From Paenibacillus sp. E222 (lineage in GTDB: Bacteria; Bacillota; Bacilli; Paenibacillales; Paenibacillaceae), in assembly GCF_013401555.1 (NCBI RefSeq), contig NZ_CP058552.1:3596001-3660000 (forward strand): DNA of 64,000 bases. The letters run 5' to 3'. Below the pieces are notes generated by a model, which made no database searches, had not been told where the DNA came from, and was given only the letters and a program-made list of their open reading frames with translations. The position numbers and the translations under genes were made by a program. How positions within the stretch are numbered: the first letter of the stretch is position 1; each line of letters begins with the position of its first letter. Shown here one piece after another: positions 28,446-38,019 of the stretch.

Positions 28446-30491
28446 ATGAAATGGGAAGAAATATCGGTAAAACAAATTAGCGGCGTGAGTGCTCTCAAAG
28501 AGGGAGAGCTTCACGCCTTTGGCATCTCTACTGTAAAAGACCTGCTTGAATATTATCCGTTCCGTTATGAGGATTATCGACTGCGTTCGCTCAGTGAAGT
28601 GAAGGACGGGGATAAAATTACGGTACAGGGTAAAGTGATGGGCATCCCGGTGTTGCAGCGTTATGGCAAAAAGTCACGCCTTACCTGTAAGGTGATGACG
28701 GAAGAATGGATGATCTCAGCCACCTGGTTCAATCGGCATTTTCTGAAGGAGCAGCTTACGCCCAATCGAGAGATTGTTATTACGGGGAAATGGGAACAAA
28801 AACGTATGCAGATGACCGTAACGGACTCGGAATTTCCGGATAAAGGGGAAGGACGATCGGGAACGCTGCAGCCTGTGTATTCCGTAACCGGCAAGATTGC
28901 GCAGTCCTGGATGCGTAAAACGATTAATCAGGGGTTAGTCCAATTCGGGGAAATGATCCCTGAAATTCTGCCTCACTCCCTCATGAAGAAATATGGATTC
29001 ATGGCTCGCAAACAGGCGATTGCCGGAATTCACCGTCCGCAGGATAACCGGGAAGGCCAGCAGGCCAGACAACGGATGGTGTATGAGGAGTTATTTTTGT
29101 TTCAGCTCAAGATGCAGGCTTACCGTGCATTGAACCGGGATCGTATGGATGGTGTAGTGCACACAACGGATAATACGACGATTCGCGAGTTTGTTCGCAG
29201 TTTACCATTTGAACTCACGGATGCGCAGAAGAAGGTAGAGCTTGAAATTCTGCATGATATGCGTTCACCGTATTCGATGAATCGATTGCTGCAGGGAGAT
29301 GTAGGCTCAGGTAAAACGGTTATTGCGGCGATTGCGCTGTATACAACCGTTCGTTCCGGTTTTCAGGGGGCACTGATGGTGCCTACGGAGATTCTGGCAG
29401 AACAGCATATGCGCTCACTGCAAAAGCTGTTTGAACCTTTTGGCGTAACTGTGGGGCTGTTAACGGGTAGCGTAAATGGACGCAAGCGTAAAGATCTGAT
29501 TGCATCCTTACAGATGGGCATAATCGATATCGTTGTAGGTACACATGCTCTGATCCAGGAGGATGTATTTTTCCGCGATCTGGGTCTTGTCGTTACGGAT
29601 GAACAGCATCGCTTCGGTGTAAACCAGCGCAGCATTTTGCGGCGTAAAGGGTATAACCCGGATGTGTTAACGATGACGGCGACGCCGATACCGCGAACAC
29701 TGGCGATTACGGCTTTTGGTGATATTGAGGTATCCACCATCTCGGAACGTCCAAAGGGACGGATTCCAATCTCGACGTACTGGGTCAAGCATGACATGAT
29801 GGACCGGGTTCTTGGTTTTATTTCGCGAGAAGTGGACCAGGGACGTCAGGCCTATCTGATCTGCCCGCTCATTGAAGAGTCGGAGAAGCTGGATGTACAG
29901 AATGCGATTGACCTGCATATCCAGATGCAGCAGAACTTTCCGAAGTACCGTGTAGGTCTGCTGCATGGACGGATGACGGCTGGCGAGAAGGAAGAGATGA
30001 TGCGTGAATTCTACAGCAACGAAATTCAGCTTCTGGTCTCCACAACGGTTGTGGAGGTCGGTGTCGATGTACCCAACGCTACATTGATGGTTATTATGGA
30101 TGCGGATCGCTTCGGTTTGTCACAGCTGCATCAGCTTCGTGGTCGGGTCGGGCGGGGTGCTCATGCATCTTATTGTGTGCTCATTGCTGATCCCAAGACA
30201 GAGGTTGGGCAGGAGCGCATGAAGGTCATGACGGAAACCGAAGATGGATTCGAAGTATCCCGTCGAGATCTGGATCTGCGGGGACCGGGCGATTTCTTTG
30301 GCACCAAGCAAAGTGGATTACCGGAGTTCCGTCTTGCCGACATGGTTGCGGATTTTGCCGTATTGGAGCAGGCGCGAGATGATGTGTCCAGCCTGATTGC
30401 GGATGCGAGCTTCTGGACGTCTGTTGACTACGCTCCTTTACGTGACTTTTTACAGCAGCAGCAAGTATTCCAGGGTGATCTGATCGATTAA
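28446..30491 (+). CDS. recG: ATP-dependent DNA helicase RecG
   Basis: The 681-residue fork-reversal helicase has an N-terminal wedge/OB domain (about 60-160), Walker A QGDVGSGKTVIAAIA (about residue 283), DEQH box VVTDEQHRFGVNQR, and motif III MTATPIPRTLA. Motifs V-VI are TTVVEVGVDVPNAT and QLRGRVGRG. The true start is the ATG at 28446, 10 bases after the fakB stop with GGGATT before it. In-frame codons upstream overlap fakB and are not used. Confidence 0.96.
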   Translation: MKWEEISVKQISGVSALKEGELHAFGISTVKDLLEYYPFRYEDYRLRSLSEVKDGDKITVQGKVMGIPVLQRYGKKSRLTCKVMTEEWMISATWFNRHFLKEQLTPNREIVITGKWEQKRMQMTVTDSEFPDKGEGRSGTLQPVYSVTGKIAQSWMRKTINQGLVQFGEMIPEILPHSLMKKYGFMARKQAIAGIHRPQDNREGQQARQRMVYEELFLFQLKMQAYRALNRDRMDGVVHTTDNTTIREFVRSLPFELTDAQKKVELEILHDMRSPYSMNRLLQGDVGSGKTVIAAIALYTTVRSGFQGALMVPTEILAEQHMRSLQKLFEPFGVTVGLLTGSVNGRKRKDLIASLQMGIIDIVVGTHALIQEDVFFRDLGLVVTDEQHRFGVNQRSILRRKGYNPDVLTMTATPIPRTLAITAFGDIEVSTISERPKGRIPISTYWVKHDMMDRVLGFISREVDQGRQAYLICPLIEESEKLDVQNAIDLHIQMQQNFPKYRVGLLHGRMTAGEKEEMMREFYSNEIQLLVSTTVVEVGVDVPNATLMVIMDADRFGLSQLHQLRGRVGRGAHASYCVLIADPKTEVGQERMKVMTETEDGFEVSRRDLDLRGPGDFFGTKQSGLPEFRLADMVADFAVLEQARDDVSSLIADASFWTSVDYAPLRDFLQQQQVFQGDLID

Positions 30492-30605
30492 TCGGGGCTG
30501 TGGATATGTAGTTTTCCACATTTTCCGTGGGAAAATGTCAAGTGTACAAGCCCTCCTGTCATATGAATAAGAAGTGAGTTCATTATTCAGGAGGTGCTGT
30601 ACGTT

Positions 30606-30893
30606 TTGGGTTACCAACAATATGGAATCAGTCCGCAGCTGGTGGAGCGGATCAAAACGAAAATGAAAAATCCCGCTGTCAAAGAGCGTATCAAGAAGTT
30701 GATAGATGGGGTCACCAAGTCTGATTTGCAGGATAAGGCAAAAGTAAGAAGACTGGTCAAGTCGTCAGCGGTCATTTTGAACGAGAATTTTTCTGCGGCT
30801 CAGGAGGAACAATTTGTTGCTTTTGTTCTCGCGCAGAAGATCGATCCGAACAATACGTTTCATTTGATTAAGCTGTGGGGCATGTTCAGGTAG
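30606..30893 (+). CDS. spoVIF: Stage VI sporulation protein F-like protein
   Basis: The 95-residue protein contains KKLIDGVTKSDLQDKAKVRRLVKSSA and ends QKIDPNNTFHLIKLWGMFR, which match the SpoVIF/YjcC family as I know it from Paenibacillus. In Bacillus SpoVIF is a mother-cell protein needed for coat assembly and lysozyme resistance. The TTG at 30606 follows AGGAGGTG by nine bases. The assignment rests on recalled family features, without alignment. Confidence 0.6.
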   Translation: MGYQQYGISPQLVERIKTKMKNPAVKERIKKLIDGVTKSDLQDKAKVRRLVKSSAVILNENFSAAQEEQFVAFVLAQKIDPNNTFHLIKLWGMFR

Positions 30894-30939
30894 GGATTCG
30901 ATGGAATGTTGGGTGGTATAAAATGAACTAAGGGTGTTA

Positions 30940-31095
30940 CACGTGGCCACTCCGAGTGCAGTACCATCTTCCGATCGCTGTTATCCCCGGATTTTTTTGA
31001 ATTACCCTTTGAAAGGGTAAAATCCGGTGATAAAGGCGAGCGCTTCGCTTCTCCAGATTGGTTCTGCACTCTCCGTTACTGTGTAACTGGGAGTT
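30940..31095. repeat. Palindromic intergenic repeat, copy A
   Basis: The element is a long imperfect inverted repeat. The inner part is CTGTTATCCCCGGATTTT against AAAATCCGGTGATAAAGG around the small perfect hairpin ACCCTTTGAAAGGGT (31003-31018). The outer part pairs GAGTGCAGTACCATCTTCC with the rest of a similar arm. Read on the opposite strand it aligns with copies near 50.0 and 51.5 kb, including CAGCGATCGGAAGATGG. There is no coding frame or transposase. Confidence 0.7.
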
Positions 31096-31318
31096 CATTT
31101 TATAAAAACCAAATTACATCGAATGTGTATGAAGTAATTATAGTGGATGGGCGGTTCATAAGTCAGGAAGTTGACTTATGGATCGCCTTTTTGATTTAAA
31201 TGTAGACGTGTCCTTGGTCCTGAAATGATTTATGCTATGCGTTTTTTATCGTTGTTGAAGCTGAGGTTGTAACGGTGAGATGAAGAGCGTGACCTATGGG
31301 GAGACGTATTAACTGTGG

Positions 31319-31513
31319 CTAACGAACTGAGGTGACGCTATTTGGAGCATTTCTGCCTGATAGAAATTGTAACGAACCTGAGAGGCGCTATTTTCTCAAT
31401 TCCGGCATGCATACGTTATTTATTGCTGTTTGCGGATGAAATAAGGTCACTGAGGTTCGTTACATTTTCTCGCTCCCCAAAATCACCTTAATAAGGCTTC
31501 TGAGGTTCGTTAG
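31319..31513. repeat. Four-unit repeat with core AACGAACCTSAG
   Basis: Units at 31319-31343 and 31369-31393 read forward (TAACGAACYTGAG then GCGCTATTT-like). Units at 31439-31463 and 31490-31513 are inverted (AATAAGG then CTGAGGTTCGTTA). Spacing between like units is about 50 bases. The region between spoVIF and the next gene (30894-31542) is otherwise empty. Confidence 0.65.
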
Positions 31514-31542
31514 AATTTGGAATGACACTGCCGGATATGCTC

Positions 31543-31809
31543 TTATTTCTTTTTCATGTGCGCAGGAGGGTCGGGGATTGTGGTCATTATGAATACTGCG
31601 ATGAATGTTGCAATAATGCTGCCGTTATACGGTATTTCTTTGAATATGTAGTCCTGTACAATCAGGATCAGAGTCGAAATACATAAAATGATGTGGAGCA
31701 TTCGTCCTGATGAGCGTTCGAAATCTTTGGAGCGTTTGGAAATTTGGGATAGGGTGAACCATATGAGACTAAAAAGTAGAAGTGAACCAAGGATCAGGAT
31801 GGTAAACAT
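31543..31809 (-). CDS. Small membrane protein of unknown function
   Basis: The 88-residue protein has three hydrophobic segments: about residues 2-20, 36-53 and 63-77. The first two are separated by a basic-acidic loop (SKRSKDFERSSGR), and the C-terminus ends KKK. AAAGGTG lies eight bases before the ATG on the minus strand, supporting translation. I do not recognise the family. It stands alone between repeat DNA and lytS. Confidence 0.6.
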   Translation of the reverse strand: MFTILILGSLLLFSLIWFTLSQISKRSKDFERSSGRMLHIILCISTLILIVQDYIFKEIPYNGSIIATFIAVFIMTTIPDPPAHMKKK

Positions 31810-32121
31810 GTAAATACACCTTTCTGTGAGGAAAATGAACAGAGCAATTGGAATCTAGATAATAATATGGAGATAAGACAATGCAACAATAATTTCCTGA
31901 TTATACCACATTATATTTTTAAGCTATAAATTTGTTGGAATAATTTATCCGTAAGCTGGACTAATGAACGTACATATGTATCTTATTTTCACAGGATTGA
32001 CTTTGCTTTCCTCCTATTGGAGCGGTAAACTGTTGCATACGAGCATACATGGATTTCAAAGTGAGGAAAACGCTGCTGCGATAAGGGGCGTTTATTTTTG
32101 ACGGATGTGGAGGAAGTCAGA
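31810..32121 (+). promoter_or_regulatory. Leader region of the lytS-lytT operon
   Basis: About 310 AT-rich bases hold the upstream region of the minus-strand small gene and the lytS promoter. A hairpin AACGC/GCGTT followed by TATTTTT (32069-32098) just before lytS could act as a weak attenuator. I find no convincing -35/-10 pair and no gene. Confidence 0.3.
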
Positions 32122-33792
32122 TTGACAGAGATGTTTACGATGCTGCTGGGGTTGTTTGAACGGGCGGCACTGCTGATTATATTTTTATTCTTTCTGTCGA
32201 GGATACCGCGGTTTAGACAGATTTTGCAAAAGGGAAAATTGAGATGGCAGGAGTACATTGCTGTTACGTTGTTATTCTGTGGATTTGCCATCTTCGGTAC
32301 CTATACCGGTATTAATGTGGAAGGCTCGCTGGTGAATGTGCGCATTATTGCTGTCATGTCTGGCGGTATTCTGTTCGGGGGGCCTGTGGGCATCATTACC
32401 GGGATTGTGTCCGGGGTGCATCGGTATTTAATCGATATGGATGGAGTTACGGCGATCCCGTGCCTGATCACGAGTATTCTGGCAGGTCTGGTCTCCGGGT
32501 ATATACATAAGTATACGCCTAAGTCGAAGCGCTGGATGATCGGTATTGCGGCGGGAATGATCTGTGAGGCGCTTACGATGCTGCTTATCCTGCTGTATTC
32601 CTATCCCGATCCTCTGGGTGCCGATATTGTCTCGAAGATTGCGCTGCCGATGATATTGGGTGAGGTGAATATTGGACTGATCGTGCTGCTGGTGCAGAGT
32701 GTGGAAGGGGAAAAGGAAATGATTGCAGCTCGTCAGGCCAAGCTGGCGCTAGAGATTGCGAACAAGACCTTGCCGTACTTCCGTTCCATTGATGAAGACT
32801 CTCTGCGTACGATCTGCCGGATTATTCAAGAGGATATTCAGGCGGATGCGGTTGCCATTACGGATACGCGAAATGTACTGGCTTATGTGGGATTTGGTGA
32901 GGAACGATATCACATCGGTAATGAAATTATTAGTGAGATGACGAAGAAGACAATCTCCAGTGGAGAGATTACGATCAGCAATGATGTCATTGACGAAAAA
33001 ACGCCGGATATTCACTCCCTGCTCATTATTCCGCTCAAAGAGCGAGGCGAAGTGACGGGTGCCCTGAAAATCTATTACCGTAAAGCGTACAAGATTACGT
33101 ATCCGTTGCAAACGATGGCTGTGGGTTTGTCCCAGATTATTTCCACTCAGATGGAAGTATCACGTGTGGAGGAGATCAAGGCTGCCGCCAATAAAGCGGA
33201 GCTGCGTGCATTGCAGACCACGATTCATCCTCATTTTCTATTTAATGCGCTGAACGCCATTGCCTCATCGATTCGAACTAAGCCGGATCGGGCGCGTGAG
33301 CTGATTGTGAATCTGTCTGGATATATGCGTTATAATCTGGAGCTGTCGGATGAGCTTATTGATATTCATAAGGAGTTGGAGCAGGTCCGCAATTATGTGG
33401 AGATCGAGAAGGCGCGCTTCGGCAGCAGGCTTAACGTCATCTATGATATTGATGAGGTGGCTGTGCATATTCCAAGTCTGGTCATTCAGCCGCTTGTGGA
33501 AAATGCCATTATCCACGGTATTCTCAAGGTGAAAGGACCCGGGACCGTACGGATTCGGGTACAGGATTATCCTGACTTTGTCCGAATTGGGGTGAGTGAT
33601 ACAGGAGCAGGCATTGGAGCTGACATTATTGAGCGTGTATATCATGACCGGATGCCTGTCAACCAGATCGGATTGTACAACGTGCATCGACGGGTGAAGC
33701 TCATTTATGGAAAAGGATTAACGATTACACGGCTGGAGCAAGGAACCGATATTTTATTTGATGTACCCAAAGGAGATGTAGTAACAAGGTGA
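32122..33792 (+). CDS. lytS: LytS/YpdA-family sensor histidine kinase
   Basis: The 556-residue kinase has a 5TM-5TMR_LYT membrane sensor (about residues 1-190), a GAF domain (about 215-340), and a His_kinase domain with the H-box [16 protein letters not shown]. An HATPase domain follows ([14 protein letters not shown] and [10 protein letters not shown]). This architecture senses small carboxylates such as pyruvate in E. coli YpdA and Bacillus LytS. The start is TTG 32122, five bases after GGAGGAAG; a longer frame opens at 32098. It is followed after ten bases by its response regulator. Confidence 0.9.
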   Translation: MTEMFTMLLGLFERAALLIIFLFFLSRIPRFRQILQKGKLRWQEYIAVTLLFCGFAIFGTYTGINVEGSLVNVRIIAVMSGGILFGGPVGIITGIVSGVHRYLIDMDGVTAIPCLITSILAGLVSGYIHKYTPKSKRWMIGIAAGMICEALTMLLILLYSYPDPLGADIVSKIALPMILGEVNIGLIVLLVQSVEGEKEMIAARQAKLALEIANKTLPYFRSIDEDSLRTICRIIQEDIQADAVAITDTRNVLAYVGFGEERYHIGNEIISEMTKKTISSGEITISNDVIDEKTPDIHSLLIIPLKERGEVTGALKIYYRKAYKITYPLQTMAVGLSQIISTQMEVSRVEEIKAAANKAELRALQTTIHPHFLFNALNAIASSIRTKPDRARELIVNLSGYMRYNLELSDELIDIHKELEQVRNYVEIEKARFGSRLNVIYDIDEVAVHIPSLVIQPLVENAIIHGILKVKGPGTVRIRVQDYPDFVRIGVSDTGAGIGADIIERVYHDRMPVNQIGLYNVHRRVKLIYGKGLTITRLEQGTDILFDVPKGDVVTR

Positions 33793-33802
33793 TGAACGGT
33801 CG

Positions 33803-34615
33803 ATGAGAGCCCTTATTGTTGAAGATGAAATTCCGGCAAGTGAGGAACTGAATTACTTGATACAGGAACATAGCCAGATTGAAGTGGTAGATTGTCTGGA
33901 AGATGGACTGGATGTGCTGAAGTTTTTGCAGGAGCAGGAAGTCGACGTTATTTTTCTCGATATTAATATCCCTTCGCTGGATGGCATGATGCTGGCACAT
34001 CATATTGGGAAGTTTGCGAGCAAGCCCTATATCGTATTTACAACGGCGTACAAGGAACATGCGGCTGAAGCGTTTGAGCTGGAGGCGTTTGACTATATTC
34101 TGAAGCCCTATGATGAGAAACGAATTGCCGCGATGCTGCAAAAACTCGAAACGGCATTCAAACGGGATCATGAGCAGGAGGAACGTGAACGTGGCAGCGA
34201 CGATGGACAGGCTCACAATACGGCTCAAGCCAACGATGAATGGTCTGCATCACATATGCAGGCGCGGGAATCCAATACCCAGACGGAACGACGCATTAAC
34301 CTGCTGCGCAATGACAATATTATTGTGACAGATACCGCCGATATTTATTATGCAGAAGCACAAGAAAAAGTAACGAAGGTGTATACCAAAAACGGTGAGT
34401 TTACGATGCCGGTCAGTATTTCGGATTTTCACGGCCGATTGCCGCAGGAAACCTTTTTCCGCTGCCATCGCTCTTACGTGGTGAATTTGTCTCAAATTCG
34501 TGAAATTGTGCCTTGGTTTAACAATACGTACCTGCTTCGTTTGCGTGATCTGGAGGCTGAAGTGCCCGTTAGCCGGGGCAAAGTCAAAGAATTCAGGCAG
34601 CTCATGCGCATCTAG
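33803..34615 (+). CDS. lytT: LytTR-family response regulator
   Basis: The 270-residue protein has a receiver domain (1-120, phosphoacceptor in VIFLDINIPSLDG, switch Thr in FTTAYKE, Lys in ILKPYD). A charged linker (about 125-165) joins it to a LytTR DNA-binding domain (about 168-270, with YYAEAQEKVTKVYTKNGEF and FFRCHRSYVVNLSQI). LytTR proteins bind direct repeats of about nine bases spaced by about 11-12 bases. Such a repeat begins two bases after this gene's stop. Confidence 0.92.
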   Translation: MRALIVEDEIPASEELNYLIQEHSQIEVVDCLEDGLDVLKFLQEQEVDVIFLDINIPSLDGMMLAHHIGKFASKPYIVFTTAYKEHAAEAFELEAFDYILKPYDEKRIAAMLQKLETAFKRDHEQEERERGSDDGQAHNTAQANDEWSASHMQARESNTQTERRINLLRNDNIIVTDTADIYYAEAQEKVTKVYTKNGEFTMPVSISDFHGRLPQETFFRCHRSYVVNLSQIREIVPWFNNTYLLRLRDLEAEVPVSRGKVKEFRQLMRI

Positions 34616-34616
34616 A

Positions 34617-34647
34617 GGCATTTCATTCCGCATCTGATGCAACTCAT
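34617..34647 (+). promoter_or_regulatory. YpdB-like LytTR operator upstream of the OFA transporter
   Basis: GGCATTTCAT (34617-34626), eleven bases, then TGCAACTCAT (34638-34647), which matches the first at seven of ten places. GGCATTTCAT-N11-GGCATTTCAT is the known binding pattern of E. coli YpdB before yhjX. A good -10, TATGAT (34680-34685), has only a poor -35 (GGTGTA, 34657-34662) ten bases after the second repeat, as expected for activator dependence. Confidence 0.65.
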
Positions 34648-34735
34648 GCTCAAATCGGTGTAATGAATCCCCTTTCATGTATGATTAGCTTGTGAACGCA
34701 TTCATATATATGACATCGGCAAAGGGGAGATCACG

Positions 34736-36028
34736 ATGAAAGCAGCTATTTCATCCGCACCTAATTCAGCATCTACAACTATAAAAATGAACCGCTGGCT
34801 TATTGTACTGGGAACTATTATTGTACAAATGGGTCTCGGAACCATCTACACCTGGAGTTTATTTAATCAACCGTTGTCTGATCGTTTCGGATGGGACGTC
34901 AGCTCGGTCGCGATAACTTTTTCGATTACCAGCTTTGCTTTGGCATTTGCCACACTATTTGCAGGCCGACTGCAAGAACGATGGGGACTTCGTCGTCTGA
35001 TTCGGGTAGCGGGTGTGGTGCTTGGTCTGGGACTCGTGCTCAGTTCTCAAGTGAGTTCGTTGACACTGCTCTATATTCTGGCCGGATTTGTGGTTGGATT
35101 CGCGGATGGTACGGCGTACATCACTTCCTTGTCCAACCTGATCAAATGGTTCCCTGAGCGAAAAGGTCTGATCTCAGGTATTTCGGTCGGGGCCTTTGGT
35201 ACGGGCAGTCTGTTGTTCAAATATGTGAACTCGGCATTAATCGGTGCTGTTGGTCCTGCTCAAGCTTTTATGTACTGGGGCATTATTGTATTGGTATTGA
35301 TTGTAGGCGGCTCGTTCCTGATCCGTGAAGCGGTTGTTCGTGAACAAGCTCCGGCAGCAAGCAGCACAGACGGTGGGAAGCAACAAGTAACACGTCATGA
35401 TTATACGGTCAAAGAAATGCTGCGTACAAAAGAAGCTTATATGCTGTTCGTTATTTTCTTCACGGCATGTATGAGTGGACTGTATCTGATCGGTATTGTG
35501 AAAGACATCGGTGTGCAGTTGGCAGGTCTTAATGTGGCTACAGCTGCCAATGCGGTAGCGATGGTTGCCATCTTTAACACCGCTGGACGTATCATTCTGG
35601 GCGCGCTGTCGGATAAAGTAGGACGGATGAAAGTTATTGCCGGAGCACTGCTGGTTACGGCTGTTGCCGTAATGACGCTGAGTCTGGTACCGCTGAGCTT
35701 TGGCATCTTCTTCGCCTGTGTGGCCGCTATCGCATTCTGCTTTGGTGGCAATATCACGGTTTTCCCGGCGATTGTAGCAGATTACTTTGGACTGAAAAAT
35801 CAGAGCAAAAACTACGGCGTGATCTATCAGGGATTTGGATTGGGTGCCTTGGCTGGATCGTTTATCAGCGCCCTGCTGGGTGGATTCCATCTTACCTTTA
35901 TTGTGATCGCTGTACTGTGTGCCATCTCGCTCTTGCTGGCGTTGATTATTACGCCTCCGGGTCAAGGACGTCGTACACGTCAACGTGAACAGCAGATGAA
36001 TCTTAACCCTTCATCCCGGGCAAGCTGA
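34736..36028 (+). CDS. OFA-family MFS transporter (YhjX-like)
   Basis: The 430-residue protein has twelve predicted membrane helices and the oxalate/formate-antiporter look: MGLGTIYTWSLFNQPL in helix 1, FADGTAYITSLSNLIKWFPERKGLISG before helix 5, and GRIILGALSDKVGR in the A-like loop of the second half. E. coli YhjX, of this family, is induced by pyruvate through YpdAB. Position after lytST and the operator suggest transport of pyruvate or a related monocarboxylate. GGGGAG precedes the ATG. A terminator follows. Confidence 0.85.
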   Translation: MKAAISSAPNSASTTIKMNRWLIVLGTIIVQMGLGTIYTWSLFNQPLSDRFGWDVSSVAITFSITSFALAFATLFAGRLQERWGLRRLIRVAGVVLGLGLVLSSQVSSLTLLYILAGFVVGFADGTAYITSLSNLIKWFPERKGLISGISVGAFGTGSLLFKYVNSALIGAVGPAQAFMYWGIIVLVLIVGGSFLIREAVVREQAPAASSTDGGKQQVTRHDYTVKEMLRTKEAYMLFVIFFTACMSGLYLIGIVKDIGVQLAGLNVATAANAVAMVAIFNTAGRIILGALSDKVGRMKVIAGALLVTAVAVMTLSLVPLSFGIFFACVAAIAFCFGGNITVFPAIVADYFGLKNQSKNYGVIYQGFGLGALAGSFISALLGGFHLTFIVIAVLCAISLLLALIITPPGQGRRTRQREQQMNLNPSSRAS

Positions 36029-36069
36029 TCGTAGTGGGGATGACGTTCTATTTTATAAAAAGCAAGCTG

Positions 36070-36094
36070 GCGGTCTCTACGGAGGCCGCTTTTT
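36070..36094 (+). terminator. Terminator after the OFA transporter
   Basis: The stem GCGGTCTC/GGAGGCCGC is followed by five T residues. Confidence 0.75.
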
Positions 36095-36233
36095 GGTATC
36101 GGCTCAACCTCAGAGGAATGGAGACTTCTGTACAAGAAGCGGTTGTGTGCAATGCATACTTTGCTTCTGGTATACTCTAGGTGAAATAAAAAGAGCAAGT
36201 CCTTGTTAGCCATTTGGAGGAGGTATGTTCGTC

Positions 36234-36716
36234 ATGAATTTCTTGAAATATGCACCATCTGATTTTGCTGATTATTATGCTCTTGTGTCCAATATTGAAG
36301 TCATGCAGCAGATTACCGAACGGGCTCTGCCTGAGCATGAAGCTACGGCGGAATTTGAATCCATGCTGAATTATAATCTCGGCAACAATTGTGGCTATTA
36401 TCGAATATCTGGTGAAGATGGGGTAGGCATGGCCTACGCCAAACTGATCCCGGATGAAGCCGATCCGTCCCGGGCGGAAATGGGTTACATGATTCTGCCG
36501 GAGTATTGGGGGAAAGGACACGGGACTTCCATCGCAGCTCGGCTGATTATTCAGGCACAGGCGGCGGGAATTGGTGTACTCTATGCGGTTATCGATCCAT
36601 CCAATGCGGCATCACGTCGAATATTGCTCAGACAGAACTTTGTATCCACATGGGTTGGGGATTATCATGGGTTACCTGGCGAGATTCTGGAGCTGAATCT
36701 TCAGGTGAAGCGGTAA
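36234..36716 (+). CDS. GNAT-family N-acetyltransferase
   Basis: The 160-residue protein has the GNAT fold with GVGMAYAKLIPD, the acetyl-CoA motif ILPEYWGKGHGTSIAARLI (a variant of R/QxxGxG/A) and NAASRRILLRQNF. It most resembles the RimJ-like side of the family. AGGAGG lies ten bases before ATG 36234. The ATG at 36225 is in frame but too close to it. Its substrate is unknown. Confidence 0.8.
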   Translation: MNFLKYAPSDFADYYALVSNIEVMQQITERALPEHEATAEFESMLNYNLGNNCGYYRISGEDGVGMAYAKLIPDEADPSRAEMGYMILPEYWGKGHGTSIAARLIIQAQAAGIGVLYAVIDPSNAASRRILLRQNFVSTWVGDYHGLPGEILELNLQVKR

Positions 36717-36830
36717 GGGATCAGGCTTGCGGGTAATACATACCATACCGGGCATTTTGCATCACTTCAATGGGATTTTGTCATTCGGAGGCGTGTGAAA
36801 TGCTCATACAGAGATTTGGAGGAGATGGAG

Positions 36831-37772
36831 ATGAGCAATGCTGCAATGGAGCGTCTGAACCAGTTGCTGCCGGAATGGCTGGAGACCAGCCGTCTGCACA
36901 CTGGACAGGGGAAAGTGGCTTCTTATATTCCCGAATTGTTCAAGGCCTCACAGGACGAACTGGGTATACATATCATGAACGCCGAAGGCAATCATGTATC
37001 AGCCGGAGATTGTGGTGTCCCGTTTACGATGCAAAGTATCTCCAAGGTATTTACACTTATTCTGGCCCTGATGGATCATGGGGAGGAAGCGGTCTTCTTT
37101 AATGTAGGAAAAGAACCTACTGGGGATGATTATGATTCCATGATCAAGCTCGAACTGGTCGAACCGGGTATTCCGTTTAATCCATTGATCAATGCGGGTG
37201 CGATTACGGTATCGTCCCTGATTGCCGGGGATTGCAAAGAGGAGAAGTCACGGCGCATTTTGGAATTTTTCCGCAAGCTGGCCAATAATGATCGGCTGGG
37301 CTATAACGAGGCGGTGTATCGGTCCGAATCGGAGACAGGCCATCTGAACCGCTCGCTTGGTTATTTTCTGAAGCACAATGGTGTGCTCAAGGATGATGTC
37401 GAAGATGTGCTTGCCGTCTATTTCCGCCATTGCTCCATCGAGGTGACTTGTGCGGACCTGGCCCGTATGGCACTGGTGCTTGCTTATGACGGGACAGATC
37501 CGATCACCGGGAATGAGCTTATTCCTCGTCGTTATGTGCAGATCGCCAAAACGTTCATGACTACCTGCGGTATGTATAATGCATCAGGCGAATTTGCGAT
37601 TCAGGTCGGGTTGCCTGCCAAGAGTGGAGTGTCGGGTGGAATTCTGACTCTGGTTCCAGGCCAGTTTGGCATCGGGCTTGTAGGTCCGGCTCTGAATCGG
37701 AAAGGAAACAGCATTGCAGGCGTGCATCTGCTTGAGCGTCTTTCCAATGAATTTGACTGGAGTTTGTTCTAA
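36831..37772 (+). CDS. glsA: Glutaminase
   Basis: The 313-residue enzyme hydrolyses glutamine to glutamate and ammonia. It belongs to the serine-dependent beta-lactamase-like glutaminases. Seen are FTMQSISKVFTL (catalytic SxxK), NPLINAGAI, and LPAKSGVSGGI near the C-terminus. GGAGGAG eight bases upstream fixes ATG 36831; the open frame before it is not used. It stands as a single gene, convergent with yolD. Confidence 0.95.
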   Translation: MSNAAMERLNQLLPEWLETSRLHTGQGKVASYIPELFKASQDELGIHIMNAEGNHVSAGDCGVPFTMQSISKVFTLILALMDHGEEAVFFNVGKEPTGDDYDSMIKLELVEPGIPFNPLINAGAITVSSLIAGDCKEEKSRRILEFFRKLANNDRLGYNEAVYRSESETGHLNRSLGYFLKHNGVLKDDVEDVLAVYFRHCSIEVTCADLARMALVLAYDGTDPITGNELIPRRYVQIAKTFMTTCGMYNASGEFAIQVGLPAKSGVSGGILTLVPGQFGIGLVGPALNRKGNSIAGVHLLERLSNEFDWSLF

Positions 37773-38019
37773 ACTAAGAAATCCCCTTACCCTCCTGAGT
37801 GGCCGATGAATCGCCATTTCGTCCTTTTGCTTCTTTGGAACGAAATGGTCTGATAGGAATACAGCTTGTCGGCTGCTTCAGTCTTGGTTCAAAACATGTA
37901 GGAAAACGGTCCTGCATGGCAACAGCCATGCTGCTTCTATTCCGGTATACCCGCACGCTGGGGTGAATTCGGGATGCTCCCTTTATATCACGTGCATTCG
38001 CCTGAGGCTTTGGCTCGCA

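Noticed and set aside
34617..34647. A terminator for lytT in the region just after its stop
   Set aside because: The sequence has direct rather than inverted repeats and no T run; the operator reading fits better.
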